Part shown: positions 1 to 6,596 of the stretch, piece after piece
Layout: each line of letters starts with the position of its first letter
How positions within the stretch are numbered: position 1 is the stretch's first letter
Origin: JAGLOK01 sp023139005
Lineage (GTDB): Bacteria > Bacillota > Clostridia > Christensenellales > UMGS416
DNA length: 8,171 nt
Reading direction: 5' to 3'
Assembly (NCBI GenBank): GCA_030637745.1
Contig: DAOWFX010000150.1
Coordinates: 1-8,171 of the forward strand
Translations under genes and position numbers: made by a program
Notes under the pieces: model-generated
The model's database searches: none
Told to the model about the DNA's origin: nothing
The model's input: the letters and a program-made list of their open reading frames with translations, nothing else

Positions 1-1
1 A

Positions 2-586
2 TATGATGGTGCGTATGAAAGATACATATCAACTCCTGGAATACCGCACAGTATTTATGAAATTGATGGTGCCAAAGAATGTGCAGTAGAGTTTCGCAGT
101 TTTTCAAAAACAGCAGGTTTTACAGGAGTGCGTTGTGCATATTCTGTTGTACCTAAGGCGTTACGTGTTCATATGACAGACGGTGGGATGATATCACTCA
201 ATAAAATGTGGAAAAGACGGCATGCAACCAAATTCAATGGAGTATCATATATTATACAAAAAGGTGCATTGGCATGTTATAGTGATGAAGGAAAGAAGCA
301 AATAGAAGAAAACATCAAATATTACAAGAAAAACGCAACAGCAATATACGAATGCTTCAAATCTATGGGATATGAAGTATACGGTGGTATTGACAGTCCT
401 TATGTATGGATCAAAACACCAGAGGACATGAATTCATGGCAGTTTTTCGATCATTTACTCAACAAGTATCAGATCGTCGGAACACCGGGAAGTGGTTTCG
501 GAAAATGCGGAGAAGGGTATTTTAGACTCACTGGATTCAACACACATGAAAAAACGCAAGAGGCAATCAATCGATTAAAGAAATAA
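2..586 (+). CDS. dapL: LL-diaminopimelate aminotransferase, C-terminal part (5' end outside window)
   Basis: This PLP-dependent cytosolic aminotransferase (fold type I) converts tetrahydrodipicolinate plus glutamate directly to LL-diaminopimelate, feeding both lysine and peptidoglycan synthesis. The reading frame is open from base 2 to the TAA at 584-586, giving 194 visible residues. The family is about 390-410 residues long, so roughly half the protein is missing beyond the left edge. The visible part begins YDGAYERYIS, then PHSIYEI and FRSFSKTAGFTG. The Lys in SFSKTAGF (codon 107-109) is the expected Schiff-base lysine for PLP. Downstream, PYVWIKTP and the GTPGSGFG...GYFRLTGF block match the C-terminal small domain, with the Arg that binds substrate carboxylate in the RLTGF part. 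A GTG at 128 lies inside the conserved core and is not a start. The gene ends 16 nt before the sortase-like gene, so the two are probably co-transcribed. I see no frameshift or missing key residue. The family call is strong. Confidence 0.93.
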   Translation, partial: YDGAYERYISTPGIPHSIYEIDGAKECAVEFRSFSKTAGFTGVRCAYSVVPKALRVHMTDGGMISLNKMWKRRHATKFNGVSYIIQKGALACYSDEGKKQIEENIKYYKKNATAIYECFKSMGYEVYGGIDSPYVWIKTPEDMNSWQFFDHLLNKYQIVGTPGSGFGKCGEGYFRLTGFNTHEKTQEAINRLKK

Positions 587-602
587 TCCAAAAAGAAGTA
601 TC

Positions 603-1424
603 ATGTCCAGAAAAATTATTACATTAAAATATGGTGTACAGATGAAAGAGCCAAGGAGATTTCCTCCTTGGCTTAAGATGCTTTTGATACTTGGAGTTAT
701 AGTTGCATTTTTATTTGGTGGTTATTATTTTGTTATATGGATTTTTACACCGACGCAAGAGGATTTGGTGCAGCTGTCTGCAACACCATATATTATAGTC
801 ACACCATCGCCCACAATAGCTCCTACACCCACAGTTCGACCAACACCTACCATCAAAGCAGATGCACTTTATGAATTAATGTATTTTTATAATAATAACA
901 ATCAGAATGCAAAAGCATGGATTAATATTCCTGGTGTTGGGCTTGATACGATTGTTATGCAGTTCAAGAACAATTATTATTTTCTGGATCATGATATCAA
1001 TCTGAACCCAAACGAATATGGTGCAGTTTTTATGGATAGTCGTAGCAAGATTGATTTTATAATCGAAGCTGGAAATGTTGTCGTCTATGGATACAACAAC
1101 CAGGGTGGACAACAATTCAAAAGACTGACACAGTATTTAAAAGCGGATTATTTTCACAACAATAGTCTAGTCATTATGGACACTTTTTATGGAACGTATA
1201 ATTTCAGAGTATTTTCTGTTCATATAGAGGGCAATGATGAAGTGTATATCAACCCAATCGATGCGAAGAAAATGCCCGATTTTATTGGTGATTGTACACA
1301 AAAAAGCATATTCGAATCGAAAAACATCCCAGGAGACAATGATATCATACTTACATTTACAACAGATATTGAACATACAGAAGGAAGTAGGCTACTCGTT
1401 CATGCATATCTTGAAAACGAGTAA
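603..1424 (+). CDS. Membrane-anchored class B sortase-like protein lacking catalytic His and Cys (pseudosortase)
   Basis: The protein has 273 residues. Residues 1-22 are a short basic cytoplasmic tail, about 23-48 form one membrane helix, and 67-84 are a Pro/Thr-rich stalk (TPSPTIAPTPT...). Residues 88-272 are an extracellular domain with class B sortase signatures in order: NAKAWINIPG (102-111), YYFLDHDIN (125-133), YGAVFMDSR (139-147), VVVYGYNN (159-166), FRVFSVH (201-207), IILTFTTD (248-255) and SRLLVHAYL (262-270). Active sortase B enzymes read YGHN and TLSTC at the fourth and sixth of these. Here the catalytic His is Tyr164 and the catalytic Cys is Asp255; only the Arg (Arg263) remains. 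The only Cys, Cys231, is elsewhere. The frame is intact with no stop, so this is a diverged gene rather than a decayed one. I chose ATG 603 because AGAAG lies 4 nt upstream; Met14 (642) has no ribosome site. A transpeptidase role is unlikely; a binding, scaffold or sensory role is a guess. The sortase B fold assignment is good, the function unknown. Confidence 0.85.
   Translation: MSRKIITLKYGVQMKEPRRFPPWLKMLLILGVIVAFLFGGYYFVIWIFTPTQEDLVQLSATPYIIVTPSPTIAPTPTVRPTPTIKADALYELMYFYNNNNQNAKAWINIPGVGLDTIVMQFKNNYYFLDHDINLNPNEYGAVFMDSRSKIDFIIEAGNVVVYGYNNQGGQQFKRLTQYLKADYFHNNSLVIMDTFYGTYNFRVFSVHIEGNDEVYINPIDAKKMPDFIGDCTQKSIFESKNIPGDNDIILTFTTDIEHTEGSRLLVHAYLENE
1393..1423 (+). other. Stem-loop at the end of the sortase-like gene, possible weak terminator
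   Basis: TACTCGTT at 1393-1400 pairs perfectly with AACGAGTA at 1416-1423, an 8-bp stem with a 15-nt loop. It overlaps the last codons and the stop codon of the sortase-like gene. The following bases are only moderately T-rich (ATTTCTAATACTTT) with no clean U tract, so it would be a poor intrinsic terminator. It may instead protect the 3' end of the dapL-sortase-like transcript, or be chance. Confidence 0.3.
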
Positions 1425-1446
1425 TGCATTTCTAATACTTTATAAA

Positions 1447-1476
1447 TTGTCTGAAACACACCAATTGTGTTATAAT
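1447..1476 (+). promoter_or_regulatory. Extended -10 promoter for the nadE operon
   Basis: TTGTCT at 1447-1452 (4 of 6 to the sigma-70/SigA -35 box) is followed after 18 bp by a perfect TATAAT at 1471-1476, with a TG dinucleotide one base upstream (1468-1469) making an extended -10. Transcription would begin near 1483, about 60 nt before the chosen nadE start. The position between two gene groups and the absence of an equivalent at the later gene junctions support this as the start of a nadE-led operon. Confidence 0.7.
1456..1470 (+). promoter_or_regulatory. ACACA-N5-TGTGT inverted repeat in the promoter spacer, candidate operator
   Basis: Perfect 5-bp arms ACACA (1456-1460) and TGTGT (1466-1470) flank a 5-nt centre. 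The element fills almost all of the spacer between the -35 and -10 boxes, where a bound repressor would block RNA polymerase. The same arms recur at 1508-1512 and 1523-1527 in the leader. NAD genes in Firmicutes are often repressed by NiaR or NrtR-type regulators, but I cannot assign this sequence to either motif. Confidence 0.35.
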
Positions 1477-1507
1477 TACCAAAGATTGTATTGCGAATAT
1501 GTTTAGA

Positions 1508-1528
1508 ACACAGCAACACTGTTGTGTG
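1508..1528 (+). promoter_or_regulatory. Leader hairpin / second ACACA-TGTGT inverted repeat upstream of nadE
   Basis: CACA (1509-1512) and CAAC (1514-1517), with G1513 bulged, pair with GTTG (1521-1524) and TGTG (1525-1528) around an ACT loop, an 8-bp stem. It lies downstream of the predicted transcription start and ends two bases before the AGAAGG ribosome site at 1531-1536, so it could affect translation initiation. As DNA it is a second inverted repeat with the same ACACA/TGTGT arms as the promoter-spacer element, so it could be an operator instead. Too small for a known riboswitch. Confidence 0.35.
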
Positions 1529-1543
1529 AAAGAAGGTACACAT

Positions 1544-3457
1544 ATGGATCATATAAATTTCTTTAAGGTAGCTGCTGCATCTCCAAAGTTGGAGGTTGCA
1601 AATCCAGAGTATAATGCAGAAGAAATTATTAAGAATATAAAACTTGCAAAAAAGAAAAATGCAAGTATCATTTGCTTTCCAGAGTTAGCAATTACAGGCT
1701 ATACTTGCGCTGACTTATTTCTACAAAAAAAGCTATTATCATCAGCAGAAAAATCACTTTTAAGAATTGTTTCAGAAAGTCAAGGTATTATAGTTATTGT
1801 AGGCATGCCAATAAGAGCAGTGGGAAGGCTTTTTAATGCTGCGGTGGTTATTGCAGATGGTGAGATATTAGGGGTAGTACCCAAGCAACATATTCCCAAC
1901 TACAGTGAGTACTATGAAAAGAGATGGTTTAGTGAGGGTAGCAACATCCCTCAATTGATAACATTATGCGGACATGAAGTTCCTGCTGGTCTGGGTATGG
2001 TATTTTGCGCCAAAACACCAAAAGGTGACGTGAAATATGGTGTTGAAATATGTGAGGATATGTGGGCACCGGAGCCACCATCAGGCCCTCTTTGTTTGAT
2101 GGGGTGTGATATTATATTCAATCCATCAGCTAGTACAGACCTTGTTACAAAGCATGCATATAGGAGATCACTTATTGCACAACAATCAGGACGTCTAATG
2201 TGTGGATACGTATATGCAGGTGCATCAAGGAGTGAATCCACAACAGATGTGGTTTTTTCAGGATATACAGGAATTTTTGAAAATGCACAATGTTTAAAAG
2301 AAGGGGAACGGTTTAAAGATGAGCAACTAATTATAGCAGACATTGATATTGACCGCCTCGATTTCTTACGCGCAAGGAACACAACGTTTTTTACAAATTA
2401 CTATGATCCGGAAATAGAAATTGATCATGAATTTGAGCCAATGGAGTCTAATACAATAGACCGCCATATTCCTTCACATCCCTTTGTACCAGAGGGGGAT
2501 GAAAAGCTTTCACGACTTAAAGAAATTACAGCAATACAAACATCCGCACTCACAAAAAGGCTAGAGCATATGAGAGTAAAGAAGGTTATATTGGGAATCT
2601 CAGGTGGTGTAGATAGTGCATTATCTTTGTTGGTTGCATATCGTACTTTTAAAGAAAGAAATTGGGACACAAAGGGAATTATAGCACTGACTATGCCCGG
2701 ATTTGGCACAACTGATCGCACAAAAAACAATGCAGTAGCCCTCGTTGAAGAATTGGGTTGCTCATTAAGAACAATTGATATAAAAAAAGCAACAGAAATT
2801 CACTACAGTGATATTGGACATGATGGAAAAACGCTGGATATAACATATGAAAACGCACAAGCAAGAGAACGTACCCAGATTATTATGGATATAGCAAACA
2901 TGGAATGCGCATTAGCACTCGGAACAGGCGATCTTTCAGAAATTGCTTTAGGGTGGTGTACATATAATGCAGACCATATGAGCATGTATAATGTGAACTG
3001 TTCTGTTCCCAAAACGCTAATAAAGTCATTAACAGCATACATGGCACAAGAAATTGGTGGTAAAGTCCACGTAGTTTCCAAGGATATATTAGACACACCT
3101 ATCTCGCCTGAACTGCTTCCTTCAGATGGTGATACAATTACACAAAAGACAGAAGAGGTATTGGGCAAATACGACTTACATGATTTCTTCTTATATCACA
3201 TGTTAGAAGGCGGTGCGTCGCCAAGGAAGCTATATTTCTTAGCAAATATCGCATTCAAAAACATTGCAGAAAGTGATGAAATATTGAAAACACTAAAAGT
3301 TTTCATCACACGATTCTTCTCACAACAGTATAAGAGAAGCTGTATGCCGGATGGACCTAAGGTAGGCACTGTATCTCTTTCACCTAGGGGAGATTTGCGG
3401 ATGCCATCGGATGCAAGTGCACAAATTTGGTTAAAAGAGGTTGATTCAATCAAATGA
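1544..3457 (+). CDS. nadE: Glutamine-dependent NAD(+) synthetase
   Basis: This cytosolic enzyme performs the last step of NAD synthesis: nicotinate adenine dinucleotide plus ATP and glutamine gives NAD+. It has 637 residues, the usual length for the long two-domain form. The N-terminal glutaminase (CN-hydrolase) domain covers about 5-290, with the Glu-Lys-Cys triad visible as Glu47 (FPELAITGY), Lys114 (VVPKQHIPNY) and Cys170 (GVEICEDMW). The C-terminal synthetase domain covers about 325-637. Its ATP PP-loop is SGGVDSAL (353-360), followed by an ALGTGDLSEIALGW adenylation/substrate block and the C-terminal PDGPKVGTVSLSPRGD motif. All key residues are present. I chose ATG 1544: AGAAGG sits 7 nt upstream and family homology begins at once (FFKVAAASPK). 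An in-frame ATG at 1499 would add 15 unrelated residues, has no ribosome site and would lie only about 16 nt from the predicted transcription start. The gene follows its own promoter and overlaps the next gene by four bases. Very confident. Confidence 0.95.
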   Translation: MDHINFFKVAAASPKLEVANPEYNAEEIIKNIKLAKKKNASIICFPELAITGYTCADLFLQKKLLSSAEKSLLRIVSESQGIIVIVGMPIRAVGRLFNAAVVIADGEILGVVPKQHIPNYSEYYEKRWFSEGSNIPQLITLCGHEVPAGLGMVFCAKTPKGDVKYGVEICEDMWAPEPPSGPLCLMGCDIIFNPSASTDLVTKHAYRRSLIAQQSGRLMCGYVYAGASRSESTTDVVFSGYTGIFENAQCLKEGERFKDEQLIIADIDIDRLDFLRARNTTFFTNYYDPEIEIDHEFEPMESNTIDRHIPSHPFVPEGDEKLSRLKEITAIQTSALTKRLEHMRVKKVILGISGGVDSALSLLVAYRTFKERNWDTKGIIALTMPGFGTTDRTKNNAVALVEELGCSLRTIDIKKATEIHYSDIGHDGKTLDITYENAQARERTQIIMDIANMECALALGTGDLSEIALGWCTYNADHMSMYNVNCSVPKTLIKSLTAYMAQEIGGKVHVVSKDILDTPISPELLPSDGDTITQKTEEVLGKYDLHDFFLYHMLEGGASPRKLYFLANIAFKNIAESDEILKTLKVFITRFFSQQYKRSCMPDGPKVGTVSLSPRGDLRMPSDASAQIWLKEVDSIK

Positions 3458-5403
3458 TAGGGATACTTTACTATATTGCATATTTAATATGTGGGGTACT
3501 CATTTGTGCAATGATATTTGATGACTATAAACGTCATCAGATTTTTGTTATTGGGCTAAGCATTGGCACCATACTATGTGCTTGGTTGCCTACTGCAATC
3601 TCATTATTGGCAGGATATTTCAACGAAACAACGAATATTATCGCGATACTCATACTATTTATAATAACCATTATACTTCTTGTAAAAAACAAGAATGAGA
3701 TAAATATATTTCGGTTTACATGGCAGAAAAAAGACGTAGAAGAAGAAATATCTATGCTCTTGTGCGTACTTCCATTTTTGTTTATTACAACATGGTTATT
3801 TTCTGGACACGTTCTTCTACCGGTAGATGGCGCATTATATGGAGGACAGTCCACCTATGGTGATCTTTCAATGCACATGGGAATGGTGACATCCATTGCA
3901 CGACAAGGAATTTTCCCACCGGAGTATTCCATTTTACCCGGAGCAAGGTTGAGTTATCCTTTTTTGGTGAATTCGCTATCTGCATCACTGTATTTATTCA
4001 AAACGTCACTGAGAACAGCAATTATACTTCCATCTGTGATAATGAGCTTTGTGTGTTTTAGTGGATTTTACCTACTTGCAAAGAAGTTTACAGGCAAGAA
4101 CAAATCTGCAGTTATTGCAGTCTTATTATTCTTCATAACAGGTGGATTGGGTGTTGTTTATTTCTTAGGTGACATAATTATGTTCAAAGAAATATTCACA
4201 GGATTCTACAAGACACCTGTTAATTTACCGGACCTCAACTTGCGATGGGTCAATGTAATTTGCGATATGATGGTACCGCAACGAACTACCTTGATGGGGT
4301 GGAGTGTACTAATTCCTATAATGCTAATCTTATATAATGGTATGAAGAAAAAACTGGATATAACACGTGAGAAACGTGGAATATTAGCAGATCATAAAGA
4401 ACTTCTGGTAGCAGGCATCATGGCGGGGCTTCTTCCTATGATGCATACTCATTCATTTCTAGCATTGGGTATATTGTGTGCGGGAATGCTCATAGCAGGG
4501 TTATTTGTACCATCAATAGATAAAAAGAAATACGTTGAAGGCTTCTTTGCTTTTGTAGCTCCAGTGATTATACTTGCACCACCACAGCTTTTTTATTGGG
4601 TATTCACACAAACAGGTGGATTTGTTCGATTCAACCTAGATTGGGTGAATAATTCTTGGTCATGGTTCAAGTTTTGGGTAATCAATGTAGGACTTCCATT
4701 CATACTAATCATTCCGGCCCTCATTTGGGGCAGGAAGAAGTACCTTATACCTTTTTGTGGCGCAATACTTGTATATGTCATCGCAGAGACTGTAGCGTTT
4801 CAACCGAATTTATACGATAACAACAAATTACTACTCGTATGGTATATGATTATGTGTATAATGATAGGAGATTTCATTGTCTTTATCTTTGACAAAATCA
4901 AGATAAGGCCATTGAAATATATATCCGCACTTTTGTTTGCAGTGGTGCTTTTTACATCAGGAGGATTAAGTATCATTCGAGAAGTCATGAGCAATGGAGA
5001 ATACCAACTCTATAGCAAGGAACATGTGGAGGCAGCACAAGCACTGGATGATACAGTATTTGAAGATGCACTTATCTTAACAGGAAAACAGCATCTCAAT
5101 GCTCCTGCTGCGCTAGCTGGTCGAAATATATATGCAGGTGCTGCAACGTACTTGTACTTTCATGGATTTGACCTGACACAAAAGCATAATAATATTGAAA
5201 TGATGTACAAGGACTCGGAAAGAAGTGCAGGACTTTTAGAGCAAGAAGGAATTGATTACATATATTATTCATCGTATGAGAGATATTTTTATGGAGACAC
5301 TCAGGCGATGTTTGAAATATATCCGATTGTTTTTCAAAATCATGAATTGAGTATATATGCAGTGAGCGCAAGGGCAATGGAGCTCGGAAATCTTTTAAGA
5401 TAG
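3454..5403 (+). CDS. Large polytopic membrane protein, GT-C glycosyltransferase-like
   Basis: The protein has 649 residues and roughly 11-13 hydrophobic segments between about 4 and 505 (for example 4-22, 30-52, 60-77, 100-118, 187-207, 219-239, 317-350, 363-384, 408-425, 430-448, 458-478, 488-505). A soluble tail at about 507-649 is probably extracellular. The first large outer loop carries STYGDLSMHMGM (133-144, Asp137) and LPGARLSYPFLVNSLSA (161-177). Later blocks are MVPQRTTLMGW (273-283), MMHTHSFLALG (329-339) and QPNLYDNNKLL (450-460). The tail includes a LNAPAALAGRNIYAG segment (548-562). An acidic residue in the first loop plus this topology resembles GT-C enzymes, which move sugars from polyprenyl-phosphate carriers to outer-surface acceptors; I recognise the general type, not a characterised member. 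Its start overlaps the nadE stop (ATGA, 3454-3457), implying translational coupling. With a nucleotide-sugar epimerase downstream, a role in surface glycan assembly is a reasonable guess. A non-catalytic transporter or flippase cannot be excluded. Confidence 0.6.
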   Translation: MIGILYYIAYLICGVLICAMIFDDYKRHQIFVIGLSIGTILCAWLPTAISLLAGYFNETTNIIAILILFIITIILLVKNKNEINIFRFTWQKKDVEEEISMLLCVLPFLFITTWLFSGHVLLPVDGALYGGQSTYGDLSMHMGMVTSIARQGIFPPEYSILPGARLSYPFLVNSLSASLYLFKTSLRTAIILPSVIMSFVCFSGFYLLAKKFTGKNKSAVIAVLLFFITGGLGVVYFLGDIIMFKEIFTGFYKTPVNLPDLNLRWVNVICDMMVPQRTTLMGWSVLIPIMLILYNGMKKKLDITREKRGILADHKELLVAGIMAGLLPMMHTHSFLALGILCAGMLIAGLFVPSIDKKKYVEGFFAFVAPVIILAPPQLFYWVFTQTGGFVRFNLDWVNNSWSWFKFWVINVGLPFILIIPALIWGRKKYLIPFCGAILVYVIAETVAFQPNLYDNNKLLLVWYMIMCIMIGDFIVFIFDKIKIRPLKYISALLFAVVLFTSGGLSIIREVMSNGEYQLYSKEHVEAAQALDDTVFEDALILTGKQHLNAPAALAGRNIYAGAATYLYFHGFDLTQKHNNIEMMYKDSERSAGLLEQEGIDYIYYSSYERYFYGDTQAMFEIYPIVFQNHELSIYAVSARAMELGNLLR

Positions 5404-5406
5404 GAG
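5402..5406 (+). promoter_or_regulatory. Ribosome binding site that decides the permease start
   Basis: AGGAG overlaps the TAG stop (5401-5403) of the preceding gene. It lies 5 nt before ATG 5412 but only 2 nt before the adjacent in-frame GTG 5409, so ATG 5412 is the better start. The overlap of stop and ribosome site suggests translation of the two genes is linked. Confidence 0.7.
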
Positions 5407-5411
5407 ATGTG

Positions 5412-6581
5412 ATGAAACGATTTAAAGGGGATTCAAAATACACAAGGATTGCAATCTACGTTATAATCACTGGAGCATTACTCATGATTATATCCAAACT
5501 CATAAGTTCATCAGAAAATCTATGGACATCATTTGTAGAGTTTTCACAGTTTTTGTATAAAGCAATAAAGCCATTGGTTGTAGGTCTTATTCTTGCATAT
5601 ATTTTGCTTCCGGTAACATCAAGTATTGAAAAAGGATTGGGCAAAATATTCAAGAAACCAAAGTTTAAGAAGTTTATCAGAACACTTTCGTTAATTTTTG
5701 TGTATTTATTGGTAGTTGCACTAGTCATTGGCGCCATATACTTCATTATTCCTTCAGTTGTTGAGAACATCGCAGAATTGTTCAACAACATCCCGGAGTA
5801 TTATGAGACAGTGAGTGATTGGTATGTAGAGCAGGTTGCTCCTTCAGAATTGATTAATAATGAATATACACAATCCGCCATAGAAAAAGGAATAACAACT
5901 TTCAATGAGAAAATTAATGAATACCTTTTAATAGGAATCTCAGGTATCGCAACGTTTACATATTCTATTGTAACAGGACTCATCACAGCAGTAATTGCAC
6001 TAATCATCTCATTTTATGTGGTTGCAGGACGAAGAAGGCTTGGATATGAAGTTGAGTCTACAGCAAATGCATATTTTGGAGAAAAACGAACATCGTCTGT
6101 AAAGGAATTCTTAAAATCTGTTGACTGGGTATTTGGTAAATATATATCAGCTAAAATCGTACAAATACTTATGGTGTTTGCATTATGTCAACTTGCATTT
6201 TTGATTATTGGAGTTCCCTATTCAACACTCATGGCGTTAATTGTGGGCATAACGAATATCGTTCCATTTATTGGACCGATTATCGGAATGATACCACCTG
6301 TGATACTTACATTGCTTGAAAGTCCAATTAAGTCACTTTGGGTGCTAGGATCAGTGATTGTAATTCAAGCTATTGATGCATATATTTTTCAACCGTATTT
6401 TATTGGAGACAAAATGGGACTTTCTCCATTTTGGGTTATTGTATCTGTCATCGTCGGAGGCGGATTGTTCGGTGTTTGGGGAATACTATTGTCAGTGCCG
6501 GTTGCAGCTGTGATTAAGATATCTATAAAGCAGTACATCAAACGCAGAAGCAATAAAGTTCAAGCCGATATTAAGGCATAA
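5412..6581 (+). CDS. AI-2E family transporter (YtvI/PerM-type permease)
   Basis: A 389-residue cytoplasmic-membrane protein of the AI-2E transporter (UPF0118) family. An N-terminal helix pair (about 12-32 and 54-70), a third helix (about 93-113) and a hydrophilic stretch (115-175, rich in Glu and Asn) are followed by helices around 181-205, 248-268, 270-300, 308-325 and 338-370. Family signatures are GLILAYILLPV (58-68), the GITNIVPFIGPIIG block (279-292), QPYFIGDKMGLSPFWV (327-342) and GGGLFGVWGILLSVPVAA (349-366). Length and segment order fit the family. Members export autoinducer-2 (TqsA) or act in Na+/H+ antiport and other unclear processes, so the family name does not prove AI-2 transport; no luxS or other quorum gene lies in the window. 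The gene sits 8 nt after the GT-C-like gene and 15 nt before the epimerase, inside one operon. No oddities seen. Family call strong, substrate unknown. Confidence 0.88.
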   Translation: MKRFKGDSKYTRIAIYVIITGALLMIISKLISSSENLWTSFVEFSQFLYKAIKPLVVGLILAYILLPVTSSIEKGLGKIFKKPKFKKFIRTLSLIFVYLLVVALVIGAIYFIIPSVVENIAELFNNIPEYYETVSDWYVEQVAPSELINNEYTQSAIEKGITTFNEKINEYLLIGISGIATFTYSIVTGLITAVIALIISFYVVAGRRRLGYEVESTANAYFGEKRTSSVKEFLKSVDWVFGKYISAKIVQILMVFALCQLAFLIIGVPYSTLMALIVGITNIVPFIGPIIGMIPPVILTLLESPIKSLWVLGSVIVIQAIDAYIFQPYFIGDKMGLSPFWVIVSVIVGGGLFGVWGILLSVPVAAVIKISIKQYIKRRSNKVQADIKA

Positions 6582-6596
6582 TATAAGGAGAATACA

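Noticed and set aside
603..1424. Sortase-like gene as a frameshifted or decaying pseudogene
   Set aside because: The frame is uninterrupted, all strand motifs are kept in order, and the two substitutions are clean codon changes, so divergence fits better than decay.
1234..1506. 90-codon + strand frame overlapping the end of the sortase-like gene
   Set aside because: It runs in another frame through the conserved sortase domain end and the promoter, has no ribosome site and no recognisable product.
1499..1543. In-frame ATG at 1499 as the nadE start
   Set aside because: It adds 15 residues with no family similarity, has no ribosome site, and lies too near the predicted transcription start; ATG 1544 has AGAAGG 7 nt upstream and family homology begins there.
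1425..1543. Riboswitch upstream of nadE
   Set aside because: The predicted leader is about 60 nt with a single short hairpin, too small for known NAD-II or other classes, and there is no terminator-antiterminator pair.
1951..2382. 143-codon antisense open frame inside nadE, and other antisense frames throughout
   Set aside because: Their translations show no recognisable domain and they lie opposite well-supported genes; they are composition-driven shadows.
5409..5411. GTG 5409 as the start of the AI-2E family gene
   Set aside because: It is only 2 nt from AGGAG; the adjacent ATG 5412 has normal spacing.
5412..6581. Quorum-sensing AI-2 exporter function
   Set aside because: Only the family name suggests it; no luxS or lsr genes are nearby and many family members have other functions, so I kept the call at family level.
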